A stretch of 45,775 nt of DNA from Rhodothermales bacterium. Lineage in GTDB: Bacteria; Bacteroidota; Rhodothermia; Rhodothermales; Bin80. Every line of letters begins with the position of its first letter. Position 1 is the stretch's first letter. The stretch is taken from positions 1 through 45,775 of the forward strand of contig JAJECE010000012.1 in assembly GCA_022822185.1 (NCBI GenBank), written 5' to 3'. Below the pieces are notes generated by a model. That model ran no database searches. It was given only the letters and a program-made list of their open reading frames with translations, and was not told the DNA's origin. The position numbers were made by a program, and so were the translations under genes. This document shows positions 34,665 through 43,010 of this stretch, in pieces.

Positions 34665-36977
34665 TTAGGTGCGAAAAAGGTACTGAACCTTAAAAAATAT
34701 CTGCCGACTGCTCTGCCGAAAGTACTTTTCAGCCCCCTGCGCACGATTGAACTGATCAAAATCATGCGTTGACCCTACATGCAGGGCGGTAAATGCATTG
34801 ATCTTATAGGTTAAGAGCGGGTCAATCTCCAGAGATTTAGAGAACTCGCTGTACTGGACAATGGTGCGCAAAAAGAAGTAACGGCTGAACTGATACTTCA
34901 CCCGGGTACGGACAATGTATCCGCTGAAGAATTCTTCGCCTGTTTCCTTATCCGACAGCCGTGAATAGGAAAATTGCGGACGAATGGACATCCGCTGTGT
35001 CGGGCGCAGTGTCCCCCAGGCACTGATATCCAGACTGTTTCCGATTTCCGGCTCATCAAGAAAGCGCGCGATGGACTCGCCAATTCCAGCATCTATTCCC
35101 AGATTGACACGCTTACTGAAATTACTGAAAATATTCGCGTTCACCCTAGTCATTCCGTCAAACTGGATCCCTGCAAAATTCTCTTCCCGATACCACCAGT
35201 TAATTTGAATATTTGTCTGCCGTTTTAGCTGAACAGAGACCGCAGGGCGGAAGAAAAAGCTTTTTTGCAGACCATCAAAATTCCAGTTACTGCCGATCAG
35301 CAGATTTGGCCGGATCCGGTCTACAAACCCGATCACCTTTTCCGGATAGATGGTGACCCCCTGCCAAAGGTACGCCGTCTGTTCATTGTTCTGGCGAACG
35401 AAGCCGTTATCGGCACGAAAGGTTGGGCTCACCGCTTCATAGCCCCCCTCAAATGACCAGTGCCGCGCTCCCCGGTCAAACTCGACCCTTGCCGCATACC
35501 CGCTGAACGACTCTCCATCCAGTGCGCCGGTATACCCCTTTTTCCCAAATGTGATATCCCCCACATCTTCGCTCAGTTTTTCATCTTCAGGCTCCACATT
35601 GCGGCTGTACACAAATTGGCCGCTGAGGGTATACTTCTGCAGAAATCTCGCTGCCGCATCGACACTGACCGTAGATCCGGATCCCCCTTCATCCAGTCTG
35701 CGATCCGTAATGAGTGCGCCAATAAAGGAGTCATTATTGAAATTATGCCGCACCCGCAGGATATTGGAAACACTGCGACCTCCAGCCAGCACCCGGCTCT
35801 CTTCCTCAAAAGGCAGCAGGAGGGGCGAGTGGTTATCTCTTGCACCGATATAGGCCACATCCACCGAACCAAACCGCCCGGTCAACTTTGCGGCCCCAAT
35901 CGGATCATTAATGGATCGGGTATAGACGGTCTGAATATCGGTGTCAAACAGCCCCGATCCTTCCTGAAAAAATGGACGGCGCTCCTGAAAGAACAGTGCA
36001 AACGTCGAGTTCACATCAATCTGCGCCTCATCCGATTCAATCTGGCTGAAGTCCGGGTTGACGGTTACATCTGCCGTGAGTTCCGAGGTGATGCCGTACT
36101 TTAGATTCAGCGAAGGCTCAAGCGTGACCCGATCATTCTTGAACCCGGAGGCAGGTACATCCGCATCCCGGAGCGCACCAACGCCGCCCCCCGTCAATGA
36201 AGGAAGAATTTCGAGGTTGCGTCCGGCTCGTACCCCCCGGATCCCGTTGATCTCGCCAAGTTGACAACTCATGCATGGATCATCCTGATCAATGGCGGCC
36301 CAGGAGTATTGACTCCGGCTTTCCCGGGGACGGGTAATCCAGAGGGTCGCCCCCCAGGTCTGGACATCTGTATTGGGAAAGCGCAGGCTCTTGAATGGAA
36401 TGGCTATCTCCACCTGATACCCCTTTTCGGTGATCTGCCCGCCGGACCGGAACAGGATGTCAAATCCATCATCCTCGTTATTTGGCGAGATAAACGAATC
36501 GGCCTGGATCCCAAGGGGATTTGCGGCAATAAAATACATGCCCTGCCCGTCCCGGTTCGGGTCCAGCACAATCCCGGCATAATCATCCTGCCAAATCTCA
36601 TCCCTGTCACTGAGGTTCGCACGGATCTCATCTGGATCATCCATGACCATGATCCCCACATAGAGGTAATCGTCATCGTACATAACCCGTCCACTCAATT
36701 CTACCGGAGGGCGGCGCTGTTCATTCGGAAACACTTCCGAAAAATTGCGGACTTCCACAACAGCCTTCCAGGCTTCTTCATCCAATTGCCCATCCACCCG
36801 TATTGCTCCTTTTGCTCTGGTAACGGTTAGAGTTGGTTTGAAATTCGGTTGAAATCCTGTAGAGAATTCAATCCCGGAATCAATGGTTTCGTGTTCTGAA
36901 CCCCCATTTTGGGACTGGGCCTGGGATCGGGAGACAAGACAGCCGCAGAATGCGGCACATAATAACAGTCGAAGCAT
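34665..36977 (-). CDS. CBM9-like/DUF5916 outer-membrane protein
   Basis: Starting at the ATG at 36977 (a longer frame to 37028 has no support), the 770-residue protein has a signal peptide with a cysteine-rich start, then an N-terminal carbohydrate-binding CBM9-like domain (IRVDGQLDEEAW near 56-67, YDDDYLYVGI near 94-103). The rest, about 250-770, is a large beta barrel of the DUF5916 type with repeated amphipathic strands ending in VQYLFRT. The layout suggests recognition and possibly import of a polysaccharide or glycoside. It is first in a minus-strand cluster with two exported oxidoreductases, which fits a glycan-use locus. Confidence 0.82.
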   Translation of the reverse strand: MLRLLLCAAFCGCLVSRSQAQSQNGGSEHETIDSGIEFSTGFQPNFKPTLTVTRAKGAIRVDGQLDEEAWKAVVEVRNFSEVFPNEQRRPPVELSGRVMYDDDYLYVGIMVMDDPDEIRANLSDRDEIWQDDYAGIVLDPNRDGQGMYFIAANPLGIQADSFISPNNEDDGFDILFRSGGQITEKGYQVEIAIPFKSLRFPNTDVQTWGATLWITRPRESRSQYSWAAIDQDDPCMSCQLGEINGIRGVRAGRNLEILPSLTGGGVGALRDADVPASGFKNDRVTLEPSLNLKYGITSELTADVTVNPDFSQIESDEAQIDVNSTFALFFQERRPFFQEGSGLFDTDIQTVYTRSINDPIGAAKLTGRFGSVDVAYIGARDNHSPLLLPFEEESRVLAGGRSVSNILRVRHNFNNDSFIGALITDRRLDEGGSGSTVSVDAAARFLQKYTLSGQFVYSRNVEPEDEKLSEDVGDITFGKKGYTGALDGESFSGYAARVEFDRGARHWSFEGGYEAVSPTFRADNGFVRQNNEQTAYLWQGVTIYPEKVIGFVDRIRPNLLIGSNWNFDGLQKSFFFRPAVSVQLKRQTNIQINWWYREENFAGIQFDGMTRVNANIFSNFSKRVNLGIDAGIGESIARFLDEPEIGNSLDISAWGTLRPTQRMSIRPQFSYSRLSDKETGEEFFSGYIVRTRVKYQFSRYFFLRTIVQYSEFSKSLEIDPLLTYKINAFTALHVGSTHDFDQFNRAQGAEKYFRQSSRQIFFKVQYLFRT

Positions 36978-37043
36978 AATCAGATATTTGATCGTTAGAA
37001 TTATGCTTTTGCATTCCCAGTCATACAAGAGCGTCTAACCTCA

Positions 37044-37075
37044 TTACGGAAGCCTTTGCCGTATTGTTACGGAAG
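37044..37075. promoter_or_regulatory. Candidate operator between divergent glycan-cluster and SDR genes
   Basis: TTACGGAAG occurs twice (37044-37052, 37067-37075), the starts 23 bases apart, about two helical turns. The second copy overlaps an inverted repeat CCGTA-TTGT-TACGG (37059-37072). The site lies in the 138-base gap between divergent starts, so a regulator could control both directions. Confidence 0.4.
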
Positions 37076-37115
37076 GATATATCTTTTATCATCAGATCCA
37101 CAGATCTCACGAAAC

Positions 37116-37937
37116 ATGTTTGATAACCAGGCTGTCTTAATTACAGGAGCTGCAAACGGAATCGGGCTTGCCGCCGCACAGCAATTTGCCAAGATGGGAG
37201 CACGGGTATTCATGAATGATCTGGATGCGGATGCGTGTACATCCGCTGCACACACGATCCGGGAAGCAGGGCTCGCCGCATGGCCCGTGCCCGGCGATGT
37301 GACGGATCCTGAAATTCCTGAACAACTGATTCAGCAGGTGCTCCATCAATGTGGACATCTCAATATTCTGGTCAATAATGCAGGATTTACCTGGGACGGG
37401 ATGGTGCATAAGATGACCGACGAGCAGTGGTACCAAATCCAGGAGGTGCACACGATGGCCCCCTTCCGTTTAATCCGTGCAATCGCACAAATATGGCGCC
37501 CTCTGGCAAAAAAGGAGATGCGCCTCGGACACTCCCATCCTCACCGATGTATTGTGAATGTCTCCTCCACCTCAGGGCTGCACGGCAATATCGGACAGAT
37601 CAACTATGCGACGGCCAAGATGGGGATAATCGGCATGACCAAGACCGTTGCCCGGGAATGGGGTATCTTTGGCATCCGGTGCAATGCGGTTGCGTTTGGG
37701 TTCATTGATACAAGACTGACACGCCCGCTGGATGAAGGACATACGCTTGCAGTTGAAGGAGCCGAAGTTGCCCTGGGGATTCCTCAAAAGGTGAGAGATG
37801 CCTCCTTCGCTGCGATCCCCATGAAAAGACCCGGCACCGCGGATGAAGCTGCGGCGGGAATTCTTCTTATGGCATCCCCGCTGGCTGGTTACATCACTGG
37901 ACATACACTGGAAGTAACCGGTGGACTCGGGATCTGA
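37116..37937 (+). CDS. Short-chain dehydrogenase/reductase
   Basis: Starting at the ATG at 37116, the 273-residue enzyme has the classical SDR features: TGAANGIG near 10-17, NNAG near 91-94, catalytic serine in VNVSSTSG and the YATAK motif (Tyr-x-x-x-Lys) near 164-168. An insertion near 118-140 (RPLAKKEMRLGHSHPHR) is longer than usual. NAD(P)-dependent oxidoreductase, FabG-like; substrate unknown. It is divergent from the CBM9 cluster and may serve the same sugar pathway. Confidence 0.88.
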   Translation: MFDNQAVLITGAANGIGLAAAQQFAKMGARVFMNDLDADACTSAAHTIREAGLAAWPVPGDVTDPEIPEQLIQQVLHQCGHLNILVNNAGFTWDGMVHKMTDEQWYQIQEVHTMAPFRLIRAIAQIWRPLAKKEMRLGHSHPHRCIVNVSSTSGLHGNIGQINYATAKMGIIGMTKTVAREWGIFGIRCNAVAFGFIDTRLTRPLDEGHTLAVEGAEVALGIPQKVRDASFAAIPMKRPGTADEAAAGILLMASPLAGYITGHTLEVTGGLGI

Positions 37938-38211
37938 ATCTTTGTTCTCCAATGGAAACCCCGGCCCCACCAGAGCATAGAACTGTCTGGTGAATGGATA
38001 TCATGGCATTGAGAGATGTCACGATATTAAGTCTCGTTGGCAGTACCGCTGGCGGGACTTTTTTGTTATATTTTCTGTCAATCCGCCACTTGGCATACAA
38101 CCTGGGAACCGTTGATGATTGCGAAAACATACCCCCATGGCGTATTTTGCTGGTCCAAACCCTGCGCCGAATATCAAACGTGACGATTACACCTTGTCCA
38201 TTGGATGCAAC

Positions 38212-38274
38212 CATGTCACTGGTGCCTGCGGGAATGCTGTTCGTGCAAAATTTGACGTATCATGTCACTGGTGC
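38212..38274 (+). repeat. 14-bp direct repeat at the receptor gene start
   Basis: CATGTCACTGGTGC is found at 38212-38225, containing the start codon, and exactly again at 38261-38274, 49 bases later. A slip or recombination between the copies would remove 49 bases and bring in a stop codon after seven codons, switching the gene off. Confidence 0.5.
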
Positions 38275-40144
38275 AGTGCTTCTGACCTCTTTGATTGTGA
38301 TTCCTCAGAGCACTGCACAGCAAAGTAAACCGGCAGGAAACAGATCTGACTGGGAGGGGCTAAAAGCCCTCTATATCGAAACCGGCGGGGAAAACTGGAC
38401 GAATAATTCTAACTGGGATGTCACGCTTGAAGATCCTCCCCCTCCTGCACAGTTAACCACATGGCACGGTGTCACACTTACAGACGGGCGCGTTACCGAA
38501 TTAGATCTCTCAAATAATGGATTATCGGGAATTCTTCCCGCTGAAGTGGGAAATCTGTCGTATCTGCGTGTCCTTGATCTCCAGGAAAATGATTTATCCG
38601 GTTCCATTGGTGCCTGGATCGGGACGCTTACTGCGCTAGTCAAACTGCATCTCCAGCAAAACCAATTATCGGGCCCGATCCCTGATGAAATCGAGAACCT
38701 GACTCATCTTGAATATCTAAACCTGCGGGGGAATCGTCTGGAAGGCATGATTCCGGAGGGTCTGGGAAATTTGCAGCAACTCCAGGGGATTTGGTTGCAC
38801 GCGAACCGGCTATCTGGTCCCATCCCGCAACATGTACTGAATCTCCCGAATTTGGGCTGGTTATGGGTAGGGGAGAACCCGGATCTATCAGGAATTCTTT
38901 CCCTGACAGATCCAAGTCGGACTGCGGCCATTGACTTCTATTTAGAACAAACGGGCCTCTGCATTGATCGGCGAAGTACCGAAGTTGCAGATGTCTCAGT
39001 CCCGGACTATGCCTGCCTGCTGGAAGAAGAATGGAAGGCACTCGAGATGCTCTATCTCGCGACGGATGGTGACCATTGGATTGCCAATACCGGCTGGAAT
39101 TTTGAAAACCGCCCAAAAGCCGAAACCGTTGAAGATTGGTATGGCATTACCATCAAGGATGGATCAATTCAGGCACTGCGACTTGAACTGAATCACCTTG
39201 ACGGGATTCTGCCCCCTGAACTTGGAGCCTTAACGAAGCTTGAGTTCCTGCGCATTGATGGAAACCCTCTCTATGGACCCATTCCAGATGAACTTTCTTC
39301 GCTCGCAGGCCTGAAGGTCCTTTCTGCCGCAGAAACACAACTGTGTGCACCATCCACGGCTGCCGTGCAATTATGGCTGCGGAGAATCCCCACCGTGCTC
39401 GAACTTGACGATTGCACCAGCATCGAAGCAGCCATTTCTGCTGAATATCCCCCCGGATCATGGAGGTCACTCCCTCTCTGGATGATCATAGGACTTGGGG
39501 TATTGGGAATACTGGGGACCGGTGCAGCGTTGATCGCAGCATTCAGGAAAAATAATATCCCCGAAGAGACGGAGGAAGATGAACCGGAGGCGGATCCGTA
39601 TACCGATCAATGGATGGCCATCCAGGAGCGGCTGGAAGAGTTTATCCAAATGGCAGCTTCCATGTCCACGCTTGCGGAGCAGTCGATCCACCAGAGTGAT
39701 ATTACCAGAGATTTTGCATCCGCGCTTAAAACTCTGCGTAGTGCACTGGATCAGCGGGATCTGGAAATCAAACGTCTGCAAAGAGGCCATGATAACACAG
39801 TATTCCGTAAATTTGTTACCCGCTTCATACGCGTGGATCAGGCGATCCAGTATTTTTTGCAGAATACAGCAGGCCCGGCAGATCATTTGGAGTCTATTCA
39901 ATCTCTGATGATGGACGCGTTGCAAGAGTGTGATGTACAGCAGTTTCAGCCAGAGATTGGCAGTGATTACCGGTCCGCCTTTGGGGTTGCTGAGCATCCA
40001 AAAATTTTAATCACCACCGTAGCGGAGGATGATTGCCAGATTGTTGAAATCCTGGAACCGGGCTATTTCATGCAAGGTGGCAACGAGAAAGAAGTCCTGA
40101 TTCCGGCACGTGTGGCCATATACAGATTTAAACCCGAACAATAA
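38213..40144 (+). CDS. LRR receptor with single membrane span and GrpE-like cytoplasmic tail
   Basis: Starting at the ATG at 38213 gives a 643-residue protein with a signal peptide (hydrophobic 18-32, STAQQ near 33-37). The frame is open back to 37994, but that part lacks coding character. Plant-type leucine-rich repeats of the form LxxLxLxxNxLSGxIPxxLGNL occupy 92-227, with a second block at 273-377; each is preceded by an LRR-cap-like segment with W residues. A transmembrane helix spans 420-443, then an acidic linker (450-462), a helical stretch and a GrpE-like region (502-639). The end, IVEILEPGYFMQGG...VLIPARVAIYRF, follows the GrpE beta-domain pattern. The gene is five bases ahead of an Hsp70 gene, so the tail is probably its exchange factor. 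Confidence 0.75.
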   Translation: MSLVPAGMLFVQNLTYHVTGAVLLTSLIVIPQSTAQQSKPAGNRSDWEGLKALYIETGGENWTNNSNWDVTLEDPPPPAQLTTWHGVTLTDGRVTELDLSNNGLSGILPAEVGNLSYLRVLDLQENDLSGSIGAWIGTLTALVKLHLQQNQLSGPIPDEIENLTHLEYLNLRGNRLEGMIPEGLGNLQQLQGIWLHANRLSGPIPQHVLNLPNLGWLWVGENPDLSGILSLTDPSRTAAIDFYLEQTGLCIDRRSTEVADVSVPDYACLLEEEWKALEMLYLATDGDHWIANTGWNFENRPKAETVEDWYGITIKDGSIQALRLELNHLDGILPPELGALTKLEFLRIDGNPLYGPIPDELSSLAGLKVLSAAETQLCAPSTAAVQLWLRRIPTVLELDDCTSIEAAISAEYPPGSWRSLPLWMIIGLGVLGILGTGAALIAAFRKNNIPEETEEDEPEADPYTDQWMAIQERLEEFIQMAASMSTLAEQSIHQSDITRDFASALKTLRSALDQRDLEIKRLQRGHDNTVFRKFVTRFIRVDQAIQYFLQNTAGPADHLESIQSLMMDALQECDVQQFQPEIGSDYRSAFGVAEHPKILITTVAEDDCQIVEILEPGYFMQGGNEKEVLIPARVAIYRFKPEQ

Positions 40145-40149
40145 CTTTC

Positions 40150-41640
40150 ATGAGTTCAGTCGTAGGAATTGACCTGGGGACCACATACTCCGCAGTCGCA
40201 CAATTTGATGAATTTGGCCGACCTGTAATGGTGCCGGATCAGGATGGGAAATATCTGTTGCCTTCCTGTGTTGCGCTCATTCACGGTGAGTGGCGGGTCG
40301 GATCGGATGCCCGCGGACAGTGGGCCGCCGACCATGGGATGGAGCAGAAGTCTTCTGCCGCACGCTTCAAGCGGGAGATGGGCACCTCCAGAGACTATCA
40401 GATTGCAGAACACCGCCTGACTCCGGTGGAACTGAGCAGCCATCTGCTTCGATATCTAGCTGACTATACCCGGAAATCTGTCGGCCCCATTGCACCGGTG
40501 GTCATTACCGTACCTGCAAATTTCAGTAACGAGGCCCGACAGGCGACTATGGATGCCGCCAAGGATGCAGGACTGGAGGTCGCGAACATCATTAATGAGC
40601 CGACCGCCGCCGCCCTCTACTATGCCTATTCCGGCAAACTGAATGAGGCAGGAACGTATGCGGTCTTTGATCTGGGCGGTGGCACCTTTGATATTACTAT
40701 CGCAAGGTTTGACGGGAAGTCGGTCAATGTCATCTGGAGTGACGGCATTGCAAGGCTGGGCGGAGTAGACTTCGATGAGGCGCTGCAAATGGTACTGAAA
40801 GAGAAATATGAGACACTGACCGGCGAAGAGATCTCCATCCAGAGCATGAATCATGAGGGGTTTGATCTGGGCAGGATTCAGGATATGAAACACTCCCTGT
40901 CGCGCCGCGACAAAGTCAGTTTTTTTGCGAGGGGCCAGGTCATTGAAGTGACACGGAAGGAGTTTGAAGACAGTATTTCCAACTTTGTGACCCAGATCCA
41001 GCTGTGCTGCGAAAATGCACTGGATGGTGCAGATCTGGATGCAGTGGAATTGGATGGTGTAATCCTTGCCGGAGGCAGTACACGGATTCCTGCCGTTCAA
41101 CAGTGCGTAGAGGATGTCTTTGGATGTGAGCCCCTGAGTATTGCGAATGTAGACGAGGTCGTTGCATTGGGGGCCGCACTGTATGCCGGCCATCGATCAG
41201 ATCAGGATGTCCTTACAAAACTCCAGCAGGTCTCGGCGGCAGAGTTGAGTGTTCAGGATGTGGCAAACAAAAATTTTGGCACCAAGGCACTCTCCTGGGA
41301 CGCTGAACTGGAAAAACCCTTCGCAATCAATTCTATCATCATACGAAAGGGGACACGGATTCCCTGCTCCATGACTGAGTCCTATACGACGGTTTCGGAC
41401 GACCAGACCACCGTGGACTGCAGCATTACCGAATGTGATCATGCAGAATTGGATTACGATCCAAAGTTTGTCCGGATCATTGGCCAGACCAATCTGAAAC
41501 TGCCCCCGGGAAGACCTGCCGGGCAGGAAATTCGGGTGACCTATGAATATGACATCAACCAGATCATGCACTGCCATTTTGAGGATGTTGAATCTGGCGA
41601 GAAGAACGAGATTACCGTGGATCTGATGAAGGGCTTATAG
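40150..41640 (+). CDS. Hsp70 (DnaK-like) chaperone, lid-less
   Basis: The 496-residue protein has a complete ATPase domain: phosphate motif GIDLGTTYS (6-14), the FKREMG lysine (74), the INEPTAAALYY segment (148-158), DLGGGTFDITI (174-184), AGGSTRIP (307-314), and the closing DEVVALGAALYAG (335-347). The C-terminal part (about 360-496) is beta-rich and resembles a shortened substrate-binding domain; the usual helical lid and DVTPLSLG linker are absent. It starts five bases after the receptor-GrpE gene and ends 17 before the membrane TerB gene. It is likely to act with those neighbours rather than as the general DnaK. Confidence 0.9.
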   Translation: MSSVVGIDLGTTYSAVAQFDEFGRPVMVPDQDGKYLLPSCVALIHGEWRVGSDARGQWAADHGMEQKSSAARFKREMGTSRDYQIAEHRLTPVELSSHLLRYLADYTRKSVGPIAPVVITVPANFSNEARQATMDAAKDAGLEVANIINEPTAAALYYAYSGKLNEAGTYAVFDLGGGTFDITIARFDGKSVNVIWSDGIARLGGVDFDEALQMVLKEKYETLTGEEISIQSMNHEGFDLGRIQDMKHSLSRRDKVSFFARGQVIEVTRKEFEDSISNFVTQIQLCCENALDGADLDAVELDGVILAGGSTRIPAVQQCVEDVFGCEPLSIANVDEVVALGAALYAGHRSDQDVLTKLQQVSAAELSVQDVANKNFGTKALSWDAELEKPFAINSIIIRKGTRIPCSMTESYTTVSDDQTTVDCSITECDHAELDYDPKFVRIIGQTNLKLPPGRPAGQEIRVTYEYDINQIMHCHFEDVESGEKNEITVDLMKGL

Positions 41641-41657
41641 GCAATTCCCCGCAATCC

Positions 41658-42875
41658 ATGACCATATGCCTGATTCTGGTCGCAGTTGTTTTTTTACTTT
41701 TCTGGCTCTTTCGTGGAAGAGACTTCAGCGGCAATGCTGAAGAAGAAGGAGAACCCCCGCAGATTGCCCGTATGGATGTTCGCGTCCGTGAAGTCACGGC
41801 GGATGATTTGGTGGCAAAGCAAATCGAGGTGAAGGGACCGTTTCCCTTTGAAGCCTACGGCGAGGCCGCCGGGTTGATTGTATCCGTTTTTGATTGCACA
41901 GGGGACGAATTACATCCGGTTCTTTCGGCCGTAGAAGCCTTTCAGGAACCGTACACAATCGCCTATGATGACCGTGTAAAGGTGGGAGACATATCACCGG
42001 GAACGGGGCTTCGTATCTGGACCCCCGTCGGGATCTTCATTCCAGACATAATGCTCGGACCGCATGGAGGACACCGGCAGCTGGTCGCTGTGGTGAGACT
42101 CGTTGATGTGCATGCCAATGTGATCATTCGGAACGGGAGCGTCATTGGGGGGAGGCAAAGAATTTTTTGGACAGGAAAAGCCGAGTTCACCTGCTCCCTG
42201 GGTAAACCTGGATATATTGGATTTGAAAAGCAGCGTCGAAAACTTCAAGCGATCATGGTTAAACTGGCCGCCGCCGTTGCGATGGCAGATGGCACCATGG
42301 ATGCAGATGAACTCCAGGTCTTGCAGCAGAAAATTGAGCAGTGGCTTGAGCGGGCCGAGTCGTATTATGACGGCCTGACTGAAGCGCAGCGGACAAAATC
42401 CTATGAAAAAATTGCCCAGCATGCACTGACGAAGGCGCAAGATCATCAGATCAATACAGATGACCTGCTAAACCGCCTGCGCCGCCATGGAGATCAGAAA
42501 GTCTGGTATGAGGTGCTGGAACTGTGCATTGATGTAATGGCAGCCGATGGCATTGCAGATATAGACGAGTTGCACATCCTCCGTAAAATCGGAGATGCAT
42601 CTGGAATTGACGCAAAAGAAATTCAGAAACTGCGTGATCAGAAAATTGTTGACTTGGAAATCAAGAATCAGGGACAGACTCCCATAGAAGAGTTACTGGG
42701 CATTGATGCGGACTGGGATTTGGCAAAGATTCAACGACATCTTCGAGGGGAGTACAAGAAATGGAACAGCCGCCTCAACATGGTTTCGGAAGGGAAAGCG
42801 CGACAGAATGCCCAGATCATGCTCAATATGATCGGGGAAGCGTACAAAGATTACACTTCACAAAAAAAATCCTGA
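41658..42875 (+). CDS. Membrane-anchored TerB protein with HPD-less J-like C-terminus
   Basis: The 405-residue protein has an N-terminal membrane helix (1-19), an unknown beta-rich domain (about 38-178), a TerB-like helical domain (195-325) with two ADG(x)4(D/E)EL acidic motifs (around 210-219 and 296-305), and a C-terminal J-like domain (342-399; ELLGIDADWDLAKIQ, then KWNSRLN and MLNMIGEAY). Order TM-TerB-J recalls the DjlA co-chaperone, but the HPD tripeptide is replaced by KWN. It follows the Hsp70 gene, so it is a candidate J-protein partner using a changed contact. Confidence 0.75.
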   Translation: MTICLILVAVVFLLFWLFRGRDFSGNAEEEGEPPQIARMDVRVREVTADDLVAKQIEVKGPFPFEAYGEAAGLIVSVFDCTGDELHPVLSAVEAFQEPYTIAYDDRVKVGDISPGTGLRIWTPVGIFIPDIMLGPHGGHRQLVAVVRLVDVHANVIIRNGSVIGGRQRIFWTGKAEFTCSLGKPGYIGFEKQRRKLQAIMVKLAAAVAMADGTMDADELQVLQQKIEQWLERAESYYDGLTEAQRTKSYEKIAQHALTKAQDHQINTDDLLNRLRRHGDQKVWYEVLELCIDVMAADGIADIDELHILRKIGDASGIDAKEIQKLRDQKIVDLEIKNQGQTPIEELLGIDADWDLAKIQRHLRGEYKKWNSRLNMVSEGKARQNAQIMLNMIGEAYKDYTSQKKS

Positions 42876-43010
42876 GATCCTGGCGAAATCCTGCGATAGA
42901 TCCCATAAAAAATCTTAAATTTGGGGCATGTCTGAACAGAACCGGGATCTGCAAATATCGCCTGAAACTCAGACTCCACAAAACCATGCAAAACTAGAAA
43001 CTTGCACCCA

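Noticed and set aside
35460-36104. Long open frame on the plus strand inside the CBM9/DUF5916 gene
   Set aside because: It lies wholly antisense to a well-supported barrel gene and shows no domain or signal of its own.
37994-38212. 73-codon extension of the receptor gene upstream of 38213
   Set aside because: It is open but lacks a coding pattern, and the signal peptide fits the start at 38213 best; kept as an alternative only.
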